Positions 14,977 through 23,869 of a stretch of 64,000 bases of DNA are shown here, in pieces. The notes below the pieces were generated by a model, which searched no databases, was not told the origin of the DNA, and saw only the letters and a list, made by a program, of their open reading frames with translations. The position numbers and the translations under genes are program-made. The stretch spans positions 2,666,001 through 2,730,000 of the forward strand of contig NZ_CP046172.1 of assembly GCF_011801145.1 (NCBI RefSeq). The letters run 5' to 3'. The stretch comes from Nocardia arthritidis. GTDB lineage: Bacteria; Actinomycetota; Actinomycetes; Mycobacteriales; Mycobacteriaceae. Positions within the stretch are counted from its first letter, which is position 1. Every line of letters starts with the position of its first letter.

Positions 14977-17526
14977 CTAACGGCGCGTGAGCGTCACCGG
15001 GAGTCCGGATGGAGTCGGAACGAAGTCGAGCGTTGTCGGCCGCACCCGGTACTCCGGATCCGGAGTCGGCCGCCAGCGGGTGAACAGTGCGGCGGTGGTG
15101 AGGGTGATGGTCATGGTGGCGAAGGTGTTTCCGGGGCAGTGGCGGGGTCCGAGACCGAATGGAAGCAGGGCCTTCTTATCGATCTCGGCGAGTCGATCCG
15201 GTGCCCAGCGGCCCGGGTCGAAGGTTTCGGGAGACGGGTAGTGACGGGGATCGTGGTGAATCATGTAGGGGCTGTAGACGATCATCGATCCGTCCGGCAG
15301 CGTGGTGTCGCCCAGCGTGACCGGGCCGTCGGCGGTCTGGGTGCTCACCCACGGCGACCAGATCCGCAGGGTCTCCATGATGACCTGACGCAGATACGGC
15401 AGGGACGGAATATGCTCCGGCCGTACGGGTTCGGTGCCGACGACGGCGTCGAGTTCGGCGCGCACCGCGGCCTCGACGTCCGGATGCCGCATGATCTCGT
15501 GCCATACCCAGGACAGGATGGATGCGGTGGATCCGACACCGGCGGCCAGCATGAGCAGCAGTTCGTCGATGATGTCGGCGTCGGAGAGCTTGGTGCCGGT
15601 CTCCGGGTCGGTGTGCCGGACCAGCGCCGAGAGCACATCGTGGAAATCGCGGTCGGCGCGGCGGTATTCGGTGACGACCTTGCTGATCTCGGCGCGCACG
15701 CGGGCCGCCTTGGCGGTGAAGCGGCGATTGGCGATCACTCGCAGGCGGCGCACCGGCTCGGGCAGCGCGGCGCGCTGGATCACCTGACCGAGCAACCACG
15801 GGATATTCTGGCGCACTTCGCGTTTGGCGTCGGCGCTGAAATCGGCGGTGAACAGCGTCGCCGAGATCGTGTCGAGTACCAGGCGGTGCGCCTCGTGCAC
15901 CAGGTTGTGCCGTTGGCCCGACGGCAGTGCGGCCGCCCACGAATTCGCGAGATCGGCGGCGACACCGGCGTATTCGTTCAACCGTCGCTGGCGCAGCGCG
16001 GGCGCGATCATCCGGCGGCGCAATTCGTGCGGCGGGCCGCTGAGCACGTTCGAGGCGCCCCGGATGACCTCCTGGATGGCGCCGCGCAGCTCCTCGCGGT
16101 GGAATTCGCCCGCGTCGCCGAACGCGACCGCGCGAATGAGTTCGGGCGTGGTGACCACGTAGGCGGGCCGGGGGCCGAGGTAGATGGCCACGATAGGGCC
16201 GACATCGGACAGCGACCGGACGAAGTCCAACCCGCCGCGCAGCGCGACCAGGCTGTGCCCGAGCAGTGGAATCCGACCCGGCGCGGTCGGAATACCAACC
16301 GGCCCAGCGGATTTCGGACGATCCAGCACCTCGTCGTATATGTCGAGGATGGCGGCGGTGAGTCCCGACTGCCTGGCCGAATCGGCATGCTGGGCAAGGA
16401 CCTTGCGCATCGGCGCGAGCAGCGCCCGATCGCCGGACAATTCGCGCAACACCGAGGCGATCGCGGCGGGCGACGGATCGCCGGTGCGAACACCGCCGCC
16501 CTCCGGCACGGTCTCGGCCAGATCCGGATCGCAGTAGACCACGGGCAACCGCATCGCGACGGCCTCCAGCACCGCCATGCCCTGGGTATCGAAACCCGAA
16601 GAGGGGAAAAGCATTACATCGTGCCCGGCCATAGCGGCGAGGCAATCCGCCTGCGGTACATCGCCGTGCAGCCGCACCCGATCCGCGATGCCCGCCGTCT
16701 CGATCGCCGCGCGCACGGCCTCGCGCAGATCGCCGTCGCCGTACATATCGAGGGTGCAGCCGGGCGCCGCCGCCACCGCCTCGATGGCCGCCAGCGGCCG
16801 CTTCTCCGCGGAAAGGCGTGCGCACCACAGCACCCGCAGTGGGCCGGAAGATGCTGCGGTGCCGGGGATTTCGGCCCGCGCGCGGTCGAGCAGTTCATCG
16901 TCGACGCCATTCGAGACGACATGCGCAGGCCGGGTCAACCCGTGCGCCCGCAGCCGTGCCGCGAAATGCGCGCTCGGCGCGATCACCGCGTCGGCGGCCT
17001 GCGCCTGCCCGACCATGGTGCGCCATGCGTGCCTGGCCGCCCTGGATTCGGCGTTGCGCGGCATCGGCCAGCGGTGCGAGACGAACCTGCCGTGCAGCAG
17101 CCGCAGCGTGAGCGCGGAAAGGTAGGGGACCGGGGAGGTGTGCTCGATGAATGCGTCGTCGCGGCTGTGCACGGTCTGCACCAACGGAATTCCGTGCCGC
17201 CGAGCCGCCCGCAGCCCGGCGATCGCCACCCCGTAGGTCGTGTGCACATGCACGATGTCGACCGGGCCGCGCTCGGCGAACACCGCATCGATGCGGTGAT
17301 TGTTCGCGGGCGTCGGCAACACCATGGCGAATCCGTTCACCGCGACGCCCGCGAGCGCGGAAAGAACAACCACATCGGGATCCGGTTCGGTAGATTCCGG
17401 CGCGGGCGCGGTGAATACGGTGACTCGATGGCCGAGACGTTCCAATCCGCGCCGTTGCGCACGCACCGAGGTCTGAATCCCACCGATGGTCGCGGGATGA
17501 AAGTCGGTGAACAGCACTACATGCAT
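14977..17526 (-). CDS. Glycosyltransferase (GT4-like) fused to cytochrome P450
   Basis: One uninterrupted frame of 849 residues joins two enzymes. Residues 1 to about 395 are a GT-B glycosyltransferase: start MHVVLFTDFHPATIGGIQTS, VHVHTTYGVAIAGL, LSAEKRPL, and GFDTQGMAVLEAVA, a D-x7-E version of the GT4 nucleotide-sugar motif. From about residue 410 a P450 follows: APGRIPLLGHSL, ETLR (Glu718 to Arg721), and haem loop FGLGPRHCPG with Cys797. The I-helix reads LMLAAGVGSTAS, without the usual acidic residue. ATG 17526 is used; upstream in-frame starts would cross the divergent gene's promoter. It may hydroxylate and glycosylate the same molecule. The acceptor is unknown. Confidence 0.85.
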   Translation of the reverse strand: MHVVLFTDFHPATIGGIQTSVRAQRRGLERLGHRVTVFTAPAPESTEPDPDVVVLSALAGVAVNGFAMVLPTPANNHRIDAVFAERGPVDIVHVHTTYGVAIAGLRAARRHGIPLVQTVHSRDDAFIEHTSPVPYLSALTLRLLHGRFVSHRWPMPRNAESRAARHAWRTMVGQAQAADAVIAPSAHFAARLRAHGLTRPAHVVSNGVDDELLDRARAEIPGTAASSGPLRVLWCARLSAEKRPLAAIEAVAAAPGCTLDMYGDGDLREAVRAAIETAGIADRVRLHGDVPQADCLAAMAGHDVMLFPSSGFDTQGMAVLEAVAMRLPVVYCDPDLAETVPEGGGVRTGDPSPAAIASVLRELSGDRALLAPMRKVLAQHADSARQSGLTAAILDIYDEVLDRPKSAGPVGIPTAPGRIPLLGHSLVALRGGLDFVRSLSDVGPIVAIYLGPRPAYVVTTPELIRAVAFGDAGEFHREELRGAIQEVIRGASNVLSGPPHELRRRMIAPALRQRRLNEYAGVAADLANSWAAALPSGQRHNLVHEAHRLVLDTISATLFTADFSADAKREVRQNIPWLLGQVIQRAALPEPVRRLRVIANRRFTAKAARVRAEISKVVTEYRRADRDFHDVLSALVRHTDPETGTKLSDADIIDELLLMLAAGVGSTASILSWVWHEIMRHPDVEAAVRAELDAVVGTEPVRPEHIPSLPYLRQVIMETLRIWSPWVSTQTADGPVTLGDTTLPDGSMIVYSPYMIHHDPRHYPSPETFDPGRWAPDRLAEIDKKALLPFGLGPRHCPGNTFATMTITLTTAALFTRWRPTPDPEYRVRPTTLDFVPTPSGLPVTLTRR

Positions 17527-17599
17527 GCTGATCACGGTAATGATGAGGAGGGCCGATGAGCCACTTTCGGATAGCCACCAAAAAACTGGGGGCGGCGGC
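17527..17599. promoter_or_regulatory. Divergent promoter region between GT-P450 and GT1 genes
   Basis: This 73-bp space separates two head-to-head genes and must hold both promoters and ribosome sites. GGGGGCGGCGGC lies before ATG 17600. No clear -10/-35 pair or palindrome was found. Confidence 0.4.
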
Positions 17600-18880
17600 A
17601 TGAGGATCTCGATACCACTGACGGGCACCCGCGGCGATGTGCAGCCCGCGCTGGCCCTCGGCCTGGAACTGCAACGGCGCGGCCACGACATACTGGTGGG
17701 CGCACCGCCGAATCTGGTCGATTTCGTCACCAGCGCCGGACTGTCCGCCATCCCGTGCGGACCCGATGTGCAGCAGCTCTATTCGTCCGATGAAGGTCAG
17801 CGCACCTTGGCCGCGGGCAGCAGCTTCCGGTTGATGCAGTTGGTCGGCAAGCAGATGGCCGATTACGCGGATCAGATGAACCACGAGGTGATCGAGGTCT
17901 GCAAGGGTGCCGACGTGGTGGTCGCCACGATGACCACCGAGGACCGGGCGGCCTCGGTGACCGAGGCGATGCGGGTGCCGCTGGTCGTGCTGCACGGATT
18001 CCCGTGCCGGAAGAATCACGCCTACCCGGTGCCCGGCACGCTGCCGCCGCACTGGCAGCCGCCGGGTGTCGTGAACGGCGCGACCTGGACGCTCGGCGAG
18101 AACCTGCGCCGGGTGGTGTTCATGCGCTATCTGAACCAGCTGCGCGCCGAGCTCGGCCTGCCGAAGACGATGGCGAGTCCGGCCGCGGAGATGGATCGGC
18201 GCGGTGTGCCCGAGGTGCAGATCTACGATCGCGCGCTGATACCCGGGTTGGCCGAGGAGTGGGGTGAGCGCCGTCCGCTGGTCGGCTTCCTGCCGCTGGA
18301 GCGCTCCGCGCGCGAGGCGGTCGGCGAGCTCGCCGCCGATCACGGTGAGGTGGTGGCCTGGGCCATCGAGGGCGAACCGCCCATTTATTTCGGCTTCGGC
18401 AGTATGCCGATTCGCGATGGCGCCGCGGTGCTCGCCATGGTTGAGGAGGTATGCGCGCGGCTCGGCAAGCGGGCGCTGGTCAGCGCGGGCTGGAGCGATC
18501 TGTCTCCCGAGGACGCGCGCACCGGGCCGAACACCAAGGTGGTCGGCCCGCTGGCACACGACATCGTCTTCCCGCTCTGCGCCGCCGCGGTGCATCACGG
18601 CGGGCCGAACACCACCTTCGAGAGTCTGCGGGCCGGGCTGCCGACCCTGGTGTGTTCGGTGTCGTTCGATCAGCCGCTGTGGGGTGCGCAGATGGAGCGG
18701 CTCGGTGTCGGCGCGCACGTGCCGTTCCGCAAATTGAACCGGGATACCCTGACCGATGGGTTGCGCAAGGTGCTCTCGGATGCCACCGCGGCGCGCGTGA
18801 AATCCTTTGTGGAGCAGCTACAGTCGAATTCGGATGCGACGATGCGAACCGCCGATATCGTCGAGGCGGCCGCCGGATGA
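17600..18880 (+). CDS. GT1-family glycosyltransferase (UDP-glycosyltransferase-like)
   Basis: This 426-residue enzyme resembles sterol/macrolide glycosyltransferases. The N-terminus MRISIPLTGTRGDVQPALAL is the usual GT1 start, with the TRGDVQP loop. The C-terminal donor-binding region reads VVGPLAHDIVFPLCAAAVHH then GGPNTTFESLRAGLPTLV and SFDQPLWG, the signature of bacterial members. ATG 17600 is chosen because homology begins exactly there. It is divergent from the GT-P450 gene, and an ABC-2 permease follows 17 bp downstream, so it likely glycosylates a lipid or natural product that is then exported. Acceptor and sugar are not known. Confidence 0.85.
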   Translation: MRISIPLTGTRGDVQPALALGLELQRRGHDILVGAPPNLVDFVTSAGLSAIPCGPDVQQLYSSDEGQRTLAAGSSFRLMQLVGKQMADYADQMNHEVIEVCKGADVVVATMTTEDRAASVTEAMRVPLVVLHGFPCRKNHAYPVPGTLPPHWQPPGVVNGATWTLGENLRRVVFMRYLNQLRAELGLPKTMASPAAEMDRRGVPEVQIYDRALIPGLAEEWGERRPLVGFLPLERSAREAVGELAADHGEVVAWAIEGEPPIYFGFGSMPIRDGAAVLAMVEEVCARLGKRALVSAGWSDLSPEDARTGPNTKVVGPLAHDIVFPLCAAAVHHGGPNTTFESLRAGLPTLVCSVSFDQPLWGAQMERLGVGAHVPFRKLNRDTLTDGLRKVLSDATAARVKSFVEQLQSNSDATMRTADIVEAAAG

Positions 18881-18897
18881 GCCGGGGGAGCCGCTGA

Positions 18898-19662
18898 ATG
18901 GGCCGTACCGCAGCGGCTTTCGCGGATTCGTATGTCATGTTCCTGCGCAGCGTGCGGCATACCCTGCGCAGCCCCGACACCCTGCTCATCTCGCTGACGC
19001 TGCCGGTGCTGATCATGCTGCTGTTCGTCTACGTCTTCGGCGGCGCGATCCAGGTGGGCGGACCGTACATCGATTTCGTGATCCCCGGAATCATCCTGCT
19101 GTGCACGGGATTCGGCGCATCGATCACCGCGACCGCGGTGGCGACGGATCTGCGGACGGGCGCGGTGGACCGGTTCCGCACCCTGCCCAGCTTCCGGCAG
19201 GCGCTGCTCGTCGGCCATGTCGGCGAGGGCGTGCTGCGCAACCTGGCGGCCGTCGGAATCGTGCTGGTGCTCGGGGTGATTCTCGGATTCCGTTCCGGTG
19301 CGGGTGTTTTCGGGTGGCTGGGCGCGGTCGTGACGATCGCGCTCTTCGTCATCGCGATCACCTGGATCGCGGTGGCGCTCGGTCTGCTGGCCCGCAGTCC
19401 GGAGGCGGCGGGCGGCTTCACCTACGCGATCATGTTCATCCCCTACGTCAGCGGCGCTTTCGTGCCGACCGGCTCGATGCCGTCGTGGCTGCGTGGATTC
19501 GCCGAACATCAGCCGGCCACCCCGGTGGTCGGCACGATCCGCGGTCTGCTCATGGGCGATGCGGTCGGCGGCACCGCCTGGGTGGCCGTGCTGTGGTGCG
19601 TCGGGCTCACCGTCGTCGGATATGCCTGCGCCGCACGGCTTTTCCGGCGGCTGACCGATTGA
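18898..19662 (+). CDS. ABC-2 type transporter permease (DrrB-like)
   Basis: This 254-residue membrane protein has six predicted helices and the ABC-2 family layout. LRSPDTLLISLTLPVLIMLL precedes the first helix, and FIPYVSGAFVPTGSMPSWLR is the conserved segment before the last helices. HQPATPVVGTIRGLLMG is typical of drug-efflux permeases such as DrrB. A GGGGGAG ribosome site precedes ATG 18898. No ATP-binding subunit gene is next to it or anywhere in the window, which is unusual for this class. It probably exports the product of the neighbouring glycosyltransferases with an ATPase encoded elsewhere. Confidence 0.82.
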   Translation: MGRTAAAFADSYVMFLRSVRHTLRSPDTLLISLTLPVLIMLLFVYVFGGAIQVGGPYIDFVIPGIILLCTGFGASITATAVATDLRTGAVDRFRTLPSFRQALLVGHVGEGVLRNLAAVGIVLVLGVILGFRSGAGVFGWLGAVVTIALFVIAITWIAVALGLLARSPEAAGGFTYAIMFIPYVSGAFVPTGSMPSWLRGFAEHQPATPVVGTIRGLLMGDAVGGTAWVAVLWCVGLTVVGYACAARLFRRLTD

Positions 19663-20433
19663 TCAGCCGTTCTTCCCGGAGCGCTTGCGGTCGCGCTCGG
19701 CGGCGACGGCCAGATAGTCGCCGAGCTCGCGCCGCAGCGTGACGTCGAGCGAGCGGGCGAGCGTCGCGTGCACCGAGGCCACCGCGAGCTCCCGCATTTT
19801 GTTGAGCATCGTTGTGGTGTCGGCGATTTCGGTATTGGTCTCGGGCAGCCAGCCCGGGCCGTGCTCGTCGACGATGTGCTGTTTGGCGGCGGTGATCATG
19901 ATGTGGGTGATGTCATCGATCCGGTCGGCCACCTTGGCGTATATCTCGATGAGCGTGCGCAATTCCAGGCCGTACTCGTGCAATTCGGCGAAGGCCGTGA
20001 GCAGCTGGGTGTCGGTGAACACCACCGTCTCGCCCTCGATGCGCACCAGCTTCATCTCCAGCAGCCGCCCGACCAGCTCGTCGGCCTCCGCACCGAGGAT
20101 GGTGCCGATCAATTCCCTTGGCACCTCGAATGTTTCGTCCCGGCCCCAGGATGCCGTCACGGCGTGCTGCAGGCCGAGCACCTCGCTGAGGTCCTTACCG
20201 GTTTCCCAGCTGGTGATGAAGTCCGAGATGTGCGCGGTGGTGAATCCGCGCTGCAGCAGCGCATCGATCAGGCGCAGCCGTTCCAGATGCGAGTCGTCGT
20301 AGATGCTGGCCCGGCCGTCCTTGCCGACCGGCGGCGGCAGCAGGCCGCGCTCCTGGTAGGCGCGCACGTTCCGGGTGGTGGTGCCCGCGGCGCGCGCGAG
20401 GTCATCGATGCGGTATTCCGGTATCGAACTCAC
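19663..20433 (-). CDS. MerR-family transcriptional regulator
   Basis: The N-terminal winged-helix region is YRIDDLARAAGTTTRNVRAY then QERGLLPPPVGKDGRASIYD, a standard MerR DNA-binding domain. A helical ligand/dimer part of about 170 residues follows, ending in RDRKRSGKNG. GTG 20433 is the most likely start; AGAGGAG is directly in front, so spacing is poor and a leaderless or slightly shifted start is possible. The gene abuts the permease stop, convergent, with no space. A perfect dyad and direct repeats sit just upstream (20450-20512), suggesting autoregulation. Neighbouring transport and glycosyltransferase genes are plausible targets. Confidence 0.8.
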   Translation of the reverse strand: MSSIPEYRIDDLARAAGTTTRNVRAYQERGLLPPPVGKDGRASIYDDSHLERLRLIDALLQRGFTTAHISDFITSWETGKDLSEVLGLQHAVTASWGRDETFEVPRELIGTILGAEADELVGRLLEMKLVRIEGETVVFTDTQLLTAFAELHEYGLELRTLIEIYAKVADRIDDITHIMITAAKQHIVDEHGPGWLPETNTEIADTTTMLNKMRELAVASVHATLARSLDVTLRRELGDYLAVAAERDRKRSGKNG

Positions 20434-20449
20434 CTCCTCTGTGCGAGCC

Positions 20450-20512
20450 GGGTGGCCTGCTGATCGAGCCTGCGGTCTGCTGATCGAGCAGAGTCTAGTA
20501 CGCAGGCCACCC
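20450..20512. promoter_or_regulatory. Dyad and direct repeats upstream of the MerR gene
   Basis: GGGTGGCCTGC (20450-20460) and its exact reverse complement GCAGGCCACCC (20502-20512) flank two direct copies of CTGCTGATCGAGC (20457-20469, 20477-20489) spaced by 20 bp. It lies between the MerR start and the stop of the monooxygenase gene and is a candidate operator/promoter. Confidence 0.5.
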
Positions 20513-20523
20513 ACCACCTCCGG

Positions 20524-22020
20524 CTACGACACCGCGGCGACCCGGGCCGGGCGGTCCGCCGCCATCGGCACCGCGTCGTAATCCTCCAGCCGCACGGTGC
20601 GCAGCTGGTTGACGTACTGGGTGGCGAATCCGGGGTACATCGTCGCGTTGAACCCGTCCTCGGTCAGGTACCAGCTGCGGCAGCCGGAATTCCAGGTGGT
20701 GCCGGTGAGCCTGCGCTGGATGCGCGCGTTGTACCGGTCCTGCCGGTCCCTGCGCACGTCGAGCAGCCGCAGGTCGCGATTCAGGATGATGCCGATGGCG
20801 CGCACCAGGTAGTCGATCTGGGCCTCCATGTACACCAGCGCCGAATTGTGCCCCGGCCCGGAATTCGGCCCGAAGGTGAGGAACAGATTCGGATAGCCGG
20901 ACACCGCGACGCTCTTGTACGCGTACGCGCCGCGCGACCATTCGTCGGCGAGCACCCGCCCACCGCGGCCGCGCACCGGAATGGGCGTCCCGGTCTTGGA
21001 CACGTCGAATCCGGTCGCGAAGACAATGCAATCCGCTTGGTGCTCAACACCTTCCGCGGTGCGAATACCTTTCGGCGCCAGGCGGGCGATGGGCCAGGTG
21101 ATCAGCTTGCAGTTGTCGCGCTGCAGGGCCGGGTAGTAGTCGTCGGTCATCAGCAGGCGCTTGCAGCCGGCCCGGAAGTCCGGTGTCAGCTGACGGCGCA
21201 GCCACGGATCGGCGACCTGCCGCCGCAGCTGTGCCCGGCCGACGAGCTCGACGACCCGCGTCAGCGGGGTATTCCAGACGACGCCGAGCGCCACCGACTC
21301 GTGCCCGTAGAACCAGGCCAGCCGGGCCAGCGATTCGGTGGCGGGCACCCGGCGGTACAGCTCCTTGGTGAGCCCATTGGTGCGCCGGTTCACCCGCGGC
21401 AGCACCCAGCCGGGCGTCCGCTGGAAAACCTTGACGGACGCGGCCTTTTCGACGAGCTCCGGAATGATCTGCACCGCGCTGGCCCCGGTGCCGATCACCG
21501 CCACCTTCTTACCGGTGAAGTCGTAGTCGTGATCCCAACGGGCGCTGTGGATCTTGTGGCCCTCGTAGGTCTCGATACCGCGGATATCCGGGAAGCTGAC
21601 ATTGGCCAGCGGACCGGAGGCGAGGACGACGGTGCGGGCGCGGATGGTGTCGGCCCGGCCTGCCACCGCGATATCCCACTCGCCCGCGGCCTCGTCGAAT
21701 TCGATCCCGGTGACGTTGTGCCCGAATCGGATACGCGAATGCAGCCGGTACTCGGTCGCCATCGCCTCGATATAGCCCAGGATTTCGTCGCTGCCCGAGT
21801 AGGTGCGCGACCAATTCGGGTTGGGCGCGAAGCTGTACGAGTACAGCCGGGACGGAATGTCGCACGCCGCACCGGGATAGGTGTTGTCACGCCAGGTGCC
21901 GCCGATCCTGCTGTCCCGCTCCAGGATCGCGAAGTCGCGAATCCCCTGCTGCGTCAACCGGATAGCGGCGCCGATCCCGGCGAATCCACCGCCGATGATC
22001 GCCACGTCGAGTGTTGCCAT
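20524..22020 (-). CDS. Flavin-dependent (Baeyer-Villiger-type) monooxygenase, MymA-like
   Basis: This 498-residue FAD/NADPH monooxygenase has the FAD-binding start VAIIGGGFAGIGAAIRL, the fingerprint YEGHKIHSARWD (variant of FxGxxxHxxxW with Y first), and the NADPH Rossmann motif VAVIGTGASAVQI. FATGFDVSK lies in the C-terminal half. It is the last gene of a four-gene minus-strand operon (hydrolase, SDR, di-iron protein, monooxygenase), 14 bp after the di-iron gene. The combination recalls the mycobacterial mymA operon (monooxygenase, LipR, SadH), linked to envelope lipid modification and acid resistance. The exact substrate cannot be read from sequence. Confidence 0.88.
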   Translation of the reverse strand: MATLDVAIIGGGFAGIGAAIRLTQQGIRDFAILERDSRIGGTWRDNTYPGAACDIPSRLYSYSFAPNPNWSRTYSGSDEILGYIEAMATEYRLHSRIRFGHNVTGIEFDEAAGEWDIAVAGRADTIRARTVVLASGPLANVSFPDIRGIETYEGHKIHSARWDHDYDFTGKKVAVIGTGASAVQIIPELVEKAASVKVFQRTPGWVLPRVNRRTNGLTKELYRRVPATESLARLAWFYGHESVALGVVWNTPLTRVVELVGRAQLRRQVADPWLRRQLTPDFRAGCKRLLMTDDYYPALQRDNCKLITWPIARLAPKGIRTAEGVEHQADCIVFATGFDVSKTGTPIPVRGRGGRVLADEWSRGAYAYKSVAVSGYPNLFLTFGPNSGPGHNSALVYMEAQIDYLVRAIGIILNRDLRLLDVRRDRQDRYNARIQRRLTGTTWNSGCRSWYLTEDGFNATMYPGFATQYVNQLRTVRLEDYDAVPMAADRPARVAAVS

Positions 22021-22034
22021 GCCATGGTCTCCGA

Positions 22035-22961
22035 TCAGGCCGCGGGCTCGTAGGTGAGTTCTTTGGACCAGGTCGGGTCCCTGCGCAGCAGCCGCTGCGG
22101 CATCCGGGCGGTGATCTTCACCAGCGTGTCGGCCAGCAGGTGATAGGGGTGATCGCGGTTGATCACCCAGCCGCCGTGCATCTTCACGATCTGGTACATC
22201 GGCAGCCGCTTGGCGAATTCGCTGCGCTCACCGACATTCGCGTAGCGCTTGAGCGCGGCGTAGAGCTTCTCCTCGTCGACGCCCATCGCGACGATATTGT
22301 CGCGCATCTTGTTCAGCAGCGGCACATAGCTCAGCACGCCGATGATGAACGACGGCTTGGCCCAGCCGCCCACCAGATCGATGAGCAGTTTGCGCGCGTG
22401 CGCGTGGCCGAGCAGGTCCATCACCGCGAAATCCACTGCCAGATGCCGGGATTCGTCATTGTTGATCCGTTTGAACGCCTCCTGGCATACCGGATCCTCG
22501 ATCTCGTCGACGATGAACTTGATCAGCGCGCCGTCCAGCGCGACCTCGAGCATCGGGATGACGGTGCCGAGGAAGGACAGCGACATCTCGTCGGAGTACT
22601 TGTCCAGGAAGTCGATCACCAGCTTCACGTTGACATTCGGCTGCGGGATCTCGTCGCCGTTCAGCATGCCCCACCGGCGCATCAGCGCCAGCTCGGCATT
22701 GGCGTGCTTCTGCTCCTCGGCATGGAAGTACTGGTAGATCTCGCGCAGGGTTTCGTTGGGCGCCTTCTTCGCCATGGCGGCGAAACCGCGCGCGCCGACG
22801 TTCTCGATCCACATCAGGTCGGCCATGAAGGGCTTGAGCTTGGCGTGCAGTTCGGGCGTTATCGTCTCCGCACCCGGTGCGTCCCAGTCGATATCGGCCA
22901 GCGCCCACTGCCGATCCTTGATCTTGCGGAGCATATCGTCGAAGTCCATGGTGATCGCCAT
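22035..22961 (-). CDS. Ferritin-like di-iron oxygenase-type protein
   Basis: This 308-residue all-helical protein has two metal-ligand helices: YQYFHAEEQKHANAEL (E-x2-H) and INNDESRHLAVDF (E-x2-H), with a further acid, WIENVG, earlier. This is the pattern of ferritin-like di-iron proteins such as hydroxylases and acyl desaturases. It starts at ATG 22961, 1 bp after the SDR stop, so it is cotranscribed. A role oxidising the same aliphatic or lipid substrate as the monooxygenase is inferred. It could act as an N-oxygenase, hydroxylase or desaturase; sequence alone does not decide. Confidence 0.72.
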   Translation of the reverse strand: MAITMDFDDMLRKIKDRQWALADIDWDAPGAETITPELHAKLKPFMADLMWIENVGARGFAAMAKKAPNETLREIYQYFHAEEQKHANAELALMRRWGMLNGDEIPQPNVNVKLVIDFLDKYSDEMSLSFLGTVIPMLEVALDGALIKFIVDEIEDPVCQEAFKRINNDESRHLAVDFAVMDLLGHAHARKLLIDLVGGWAKPSFIIGVLSYVPLLNKMRDNIVAMGVDEEKLYAALKRYANVGERSEFAKRLPMYQIVKMHGGWVINRDHPYHLLADTLVKITARMPQRLLRRDPTWSKELTYEPAA

Positions 22962-22962
22962 G

Positions 22963-23868
22963 TCAGACTCCCGTCTTGTCTGAGACCGACGTGCGGTCGA
23001 TGGTTGTCGAATCCTCGTGCGGCAGTAGCCGTTCCAGGAGTCCGAGGGCAAAGGTGTACTGCGCGGGGAAGTAGCGCTTCAGCATCCAGACGAGGTGGGC
23101 GTCCAGCTGCGGCAGCACATACAGCTGGCCGCGGTCGTGTGCGTCGAGGGTGGTGCGCGCGACGTATTCGGGACTGAAACCGGTCCAGCGCATGAAGGTA
23201 TCGGCGATTTGCAGGCCCTGCCGGGTGATCCGGCCGTCCTTGGCGACATTGGTTTTCACGAAGGTGGGGCAGAGCACCGTCACCGCGACACCGCTGCCGC
23301 GCAGCTCGGCGGACATCGTTTCCGACAGCGACAGCACCGCGGCCTTGGACAGGTTGTACGCGGCCATCGTCGGCAGGGCGGCGAATCCGGCGGCCGAGGC
23401 GACATTGATGATGCCGCCCGCGCGTGCGGCGCGCAGCCGCGGCGCGAAGATCTCGCAGCCGTACACCACGCCCCACATATTGATGCCGAGCGTCCATTCC
23501 CAGTCTTCGAATCCGATGTCGCCCACCGGTTTTCCACCGATTCCGACACCCGCGTTATTGATCACCAGGGTGGCGGGGGCCGCGAATATCGATTCGGCGA
23601 AGCGGGCCAGGTTTTCCACGTCGGCGCGGTGGGACACATCGCAGCGGAAGGCGTGCGCTTTGCCGGGATGGTCGCGTTCGATCAGCGCGACGGTGTGATC
23701 GGCGCGCGCCTCGTCGATATCGGCGCAGATCACCTGGCCGCCGCGGGCGGCGATCTCCAGCGCGAACGCGCGGCCGATACCGCTGCCCGCGCCGGTGACC
23801 ACGGCTCGCGCGCCGTAGGACCGGCGCGGTCGAATGCCAAGGGGCAGCAGCTTTTCCAGTCCGAACAT
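22963..23868 (-). CDS. Short-chain dehydrogenase/reductase, SadH-like
   Basis: This 301-residue classical SDR has TGAGSGIG for cofactor binding, NNAGVGIGG after strand 4, and the catalytic serine and YNLSK motif (S..YxxxK). A C-terminal extension of about 50 residues (ending DRTSVSDKTGV) follows the core. ATG 23868 lies 1 bp after the hydrolase stop, and the stop is 1 bp before the di-iron gene. In the mymA-like operon it would oxidise or reduce an alcohol/ketone next to the monooxygenase step. NAD or NADP preference is unclear; D-I-D after strand 2 favours NAD. Confidence 0.85.
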   Translation of the reverse strand: MFGLEKLLPLGIRPRRSYGARAVVTGAGSGIGRAFALEIAARGGQVICADIDEARADHTVALIERDHPGKAHAFRCDVSHRADVENLARFAESIFAAPATLVINNAGVGIGGKPVGDIGFEDWEWTLGINMWGVVYGCEIFAPRLRAARAGGIINVASAAGFAALPTMAAYNLSKAAVLSLSETMSAELRGSGVAVTVLCPTFVKTNVAKDGRITRQGLQIADTFMRWTGFSPEYVARTTLDAHDRGQLYVLPQLDAHLVWMLKRYFPAQYTFALGLLERLLPHEDSTTIDRTSVSDKTGV

Positions 23869-23869
23869 G

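Noticed and set aside
14155..17559. A plus-strand open frame of 1134 codons antisense to the GT-P450 fusion
   Set aside because: It is R/G/H-rich with no domain and mirrors codon bias of the real minus-strand gene; its frame also crosses the UbiA gene.
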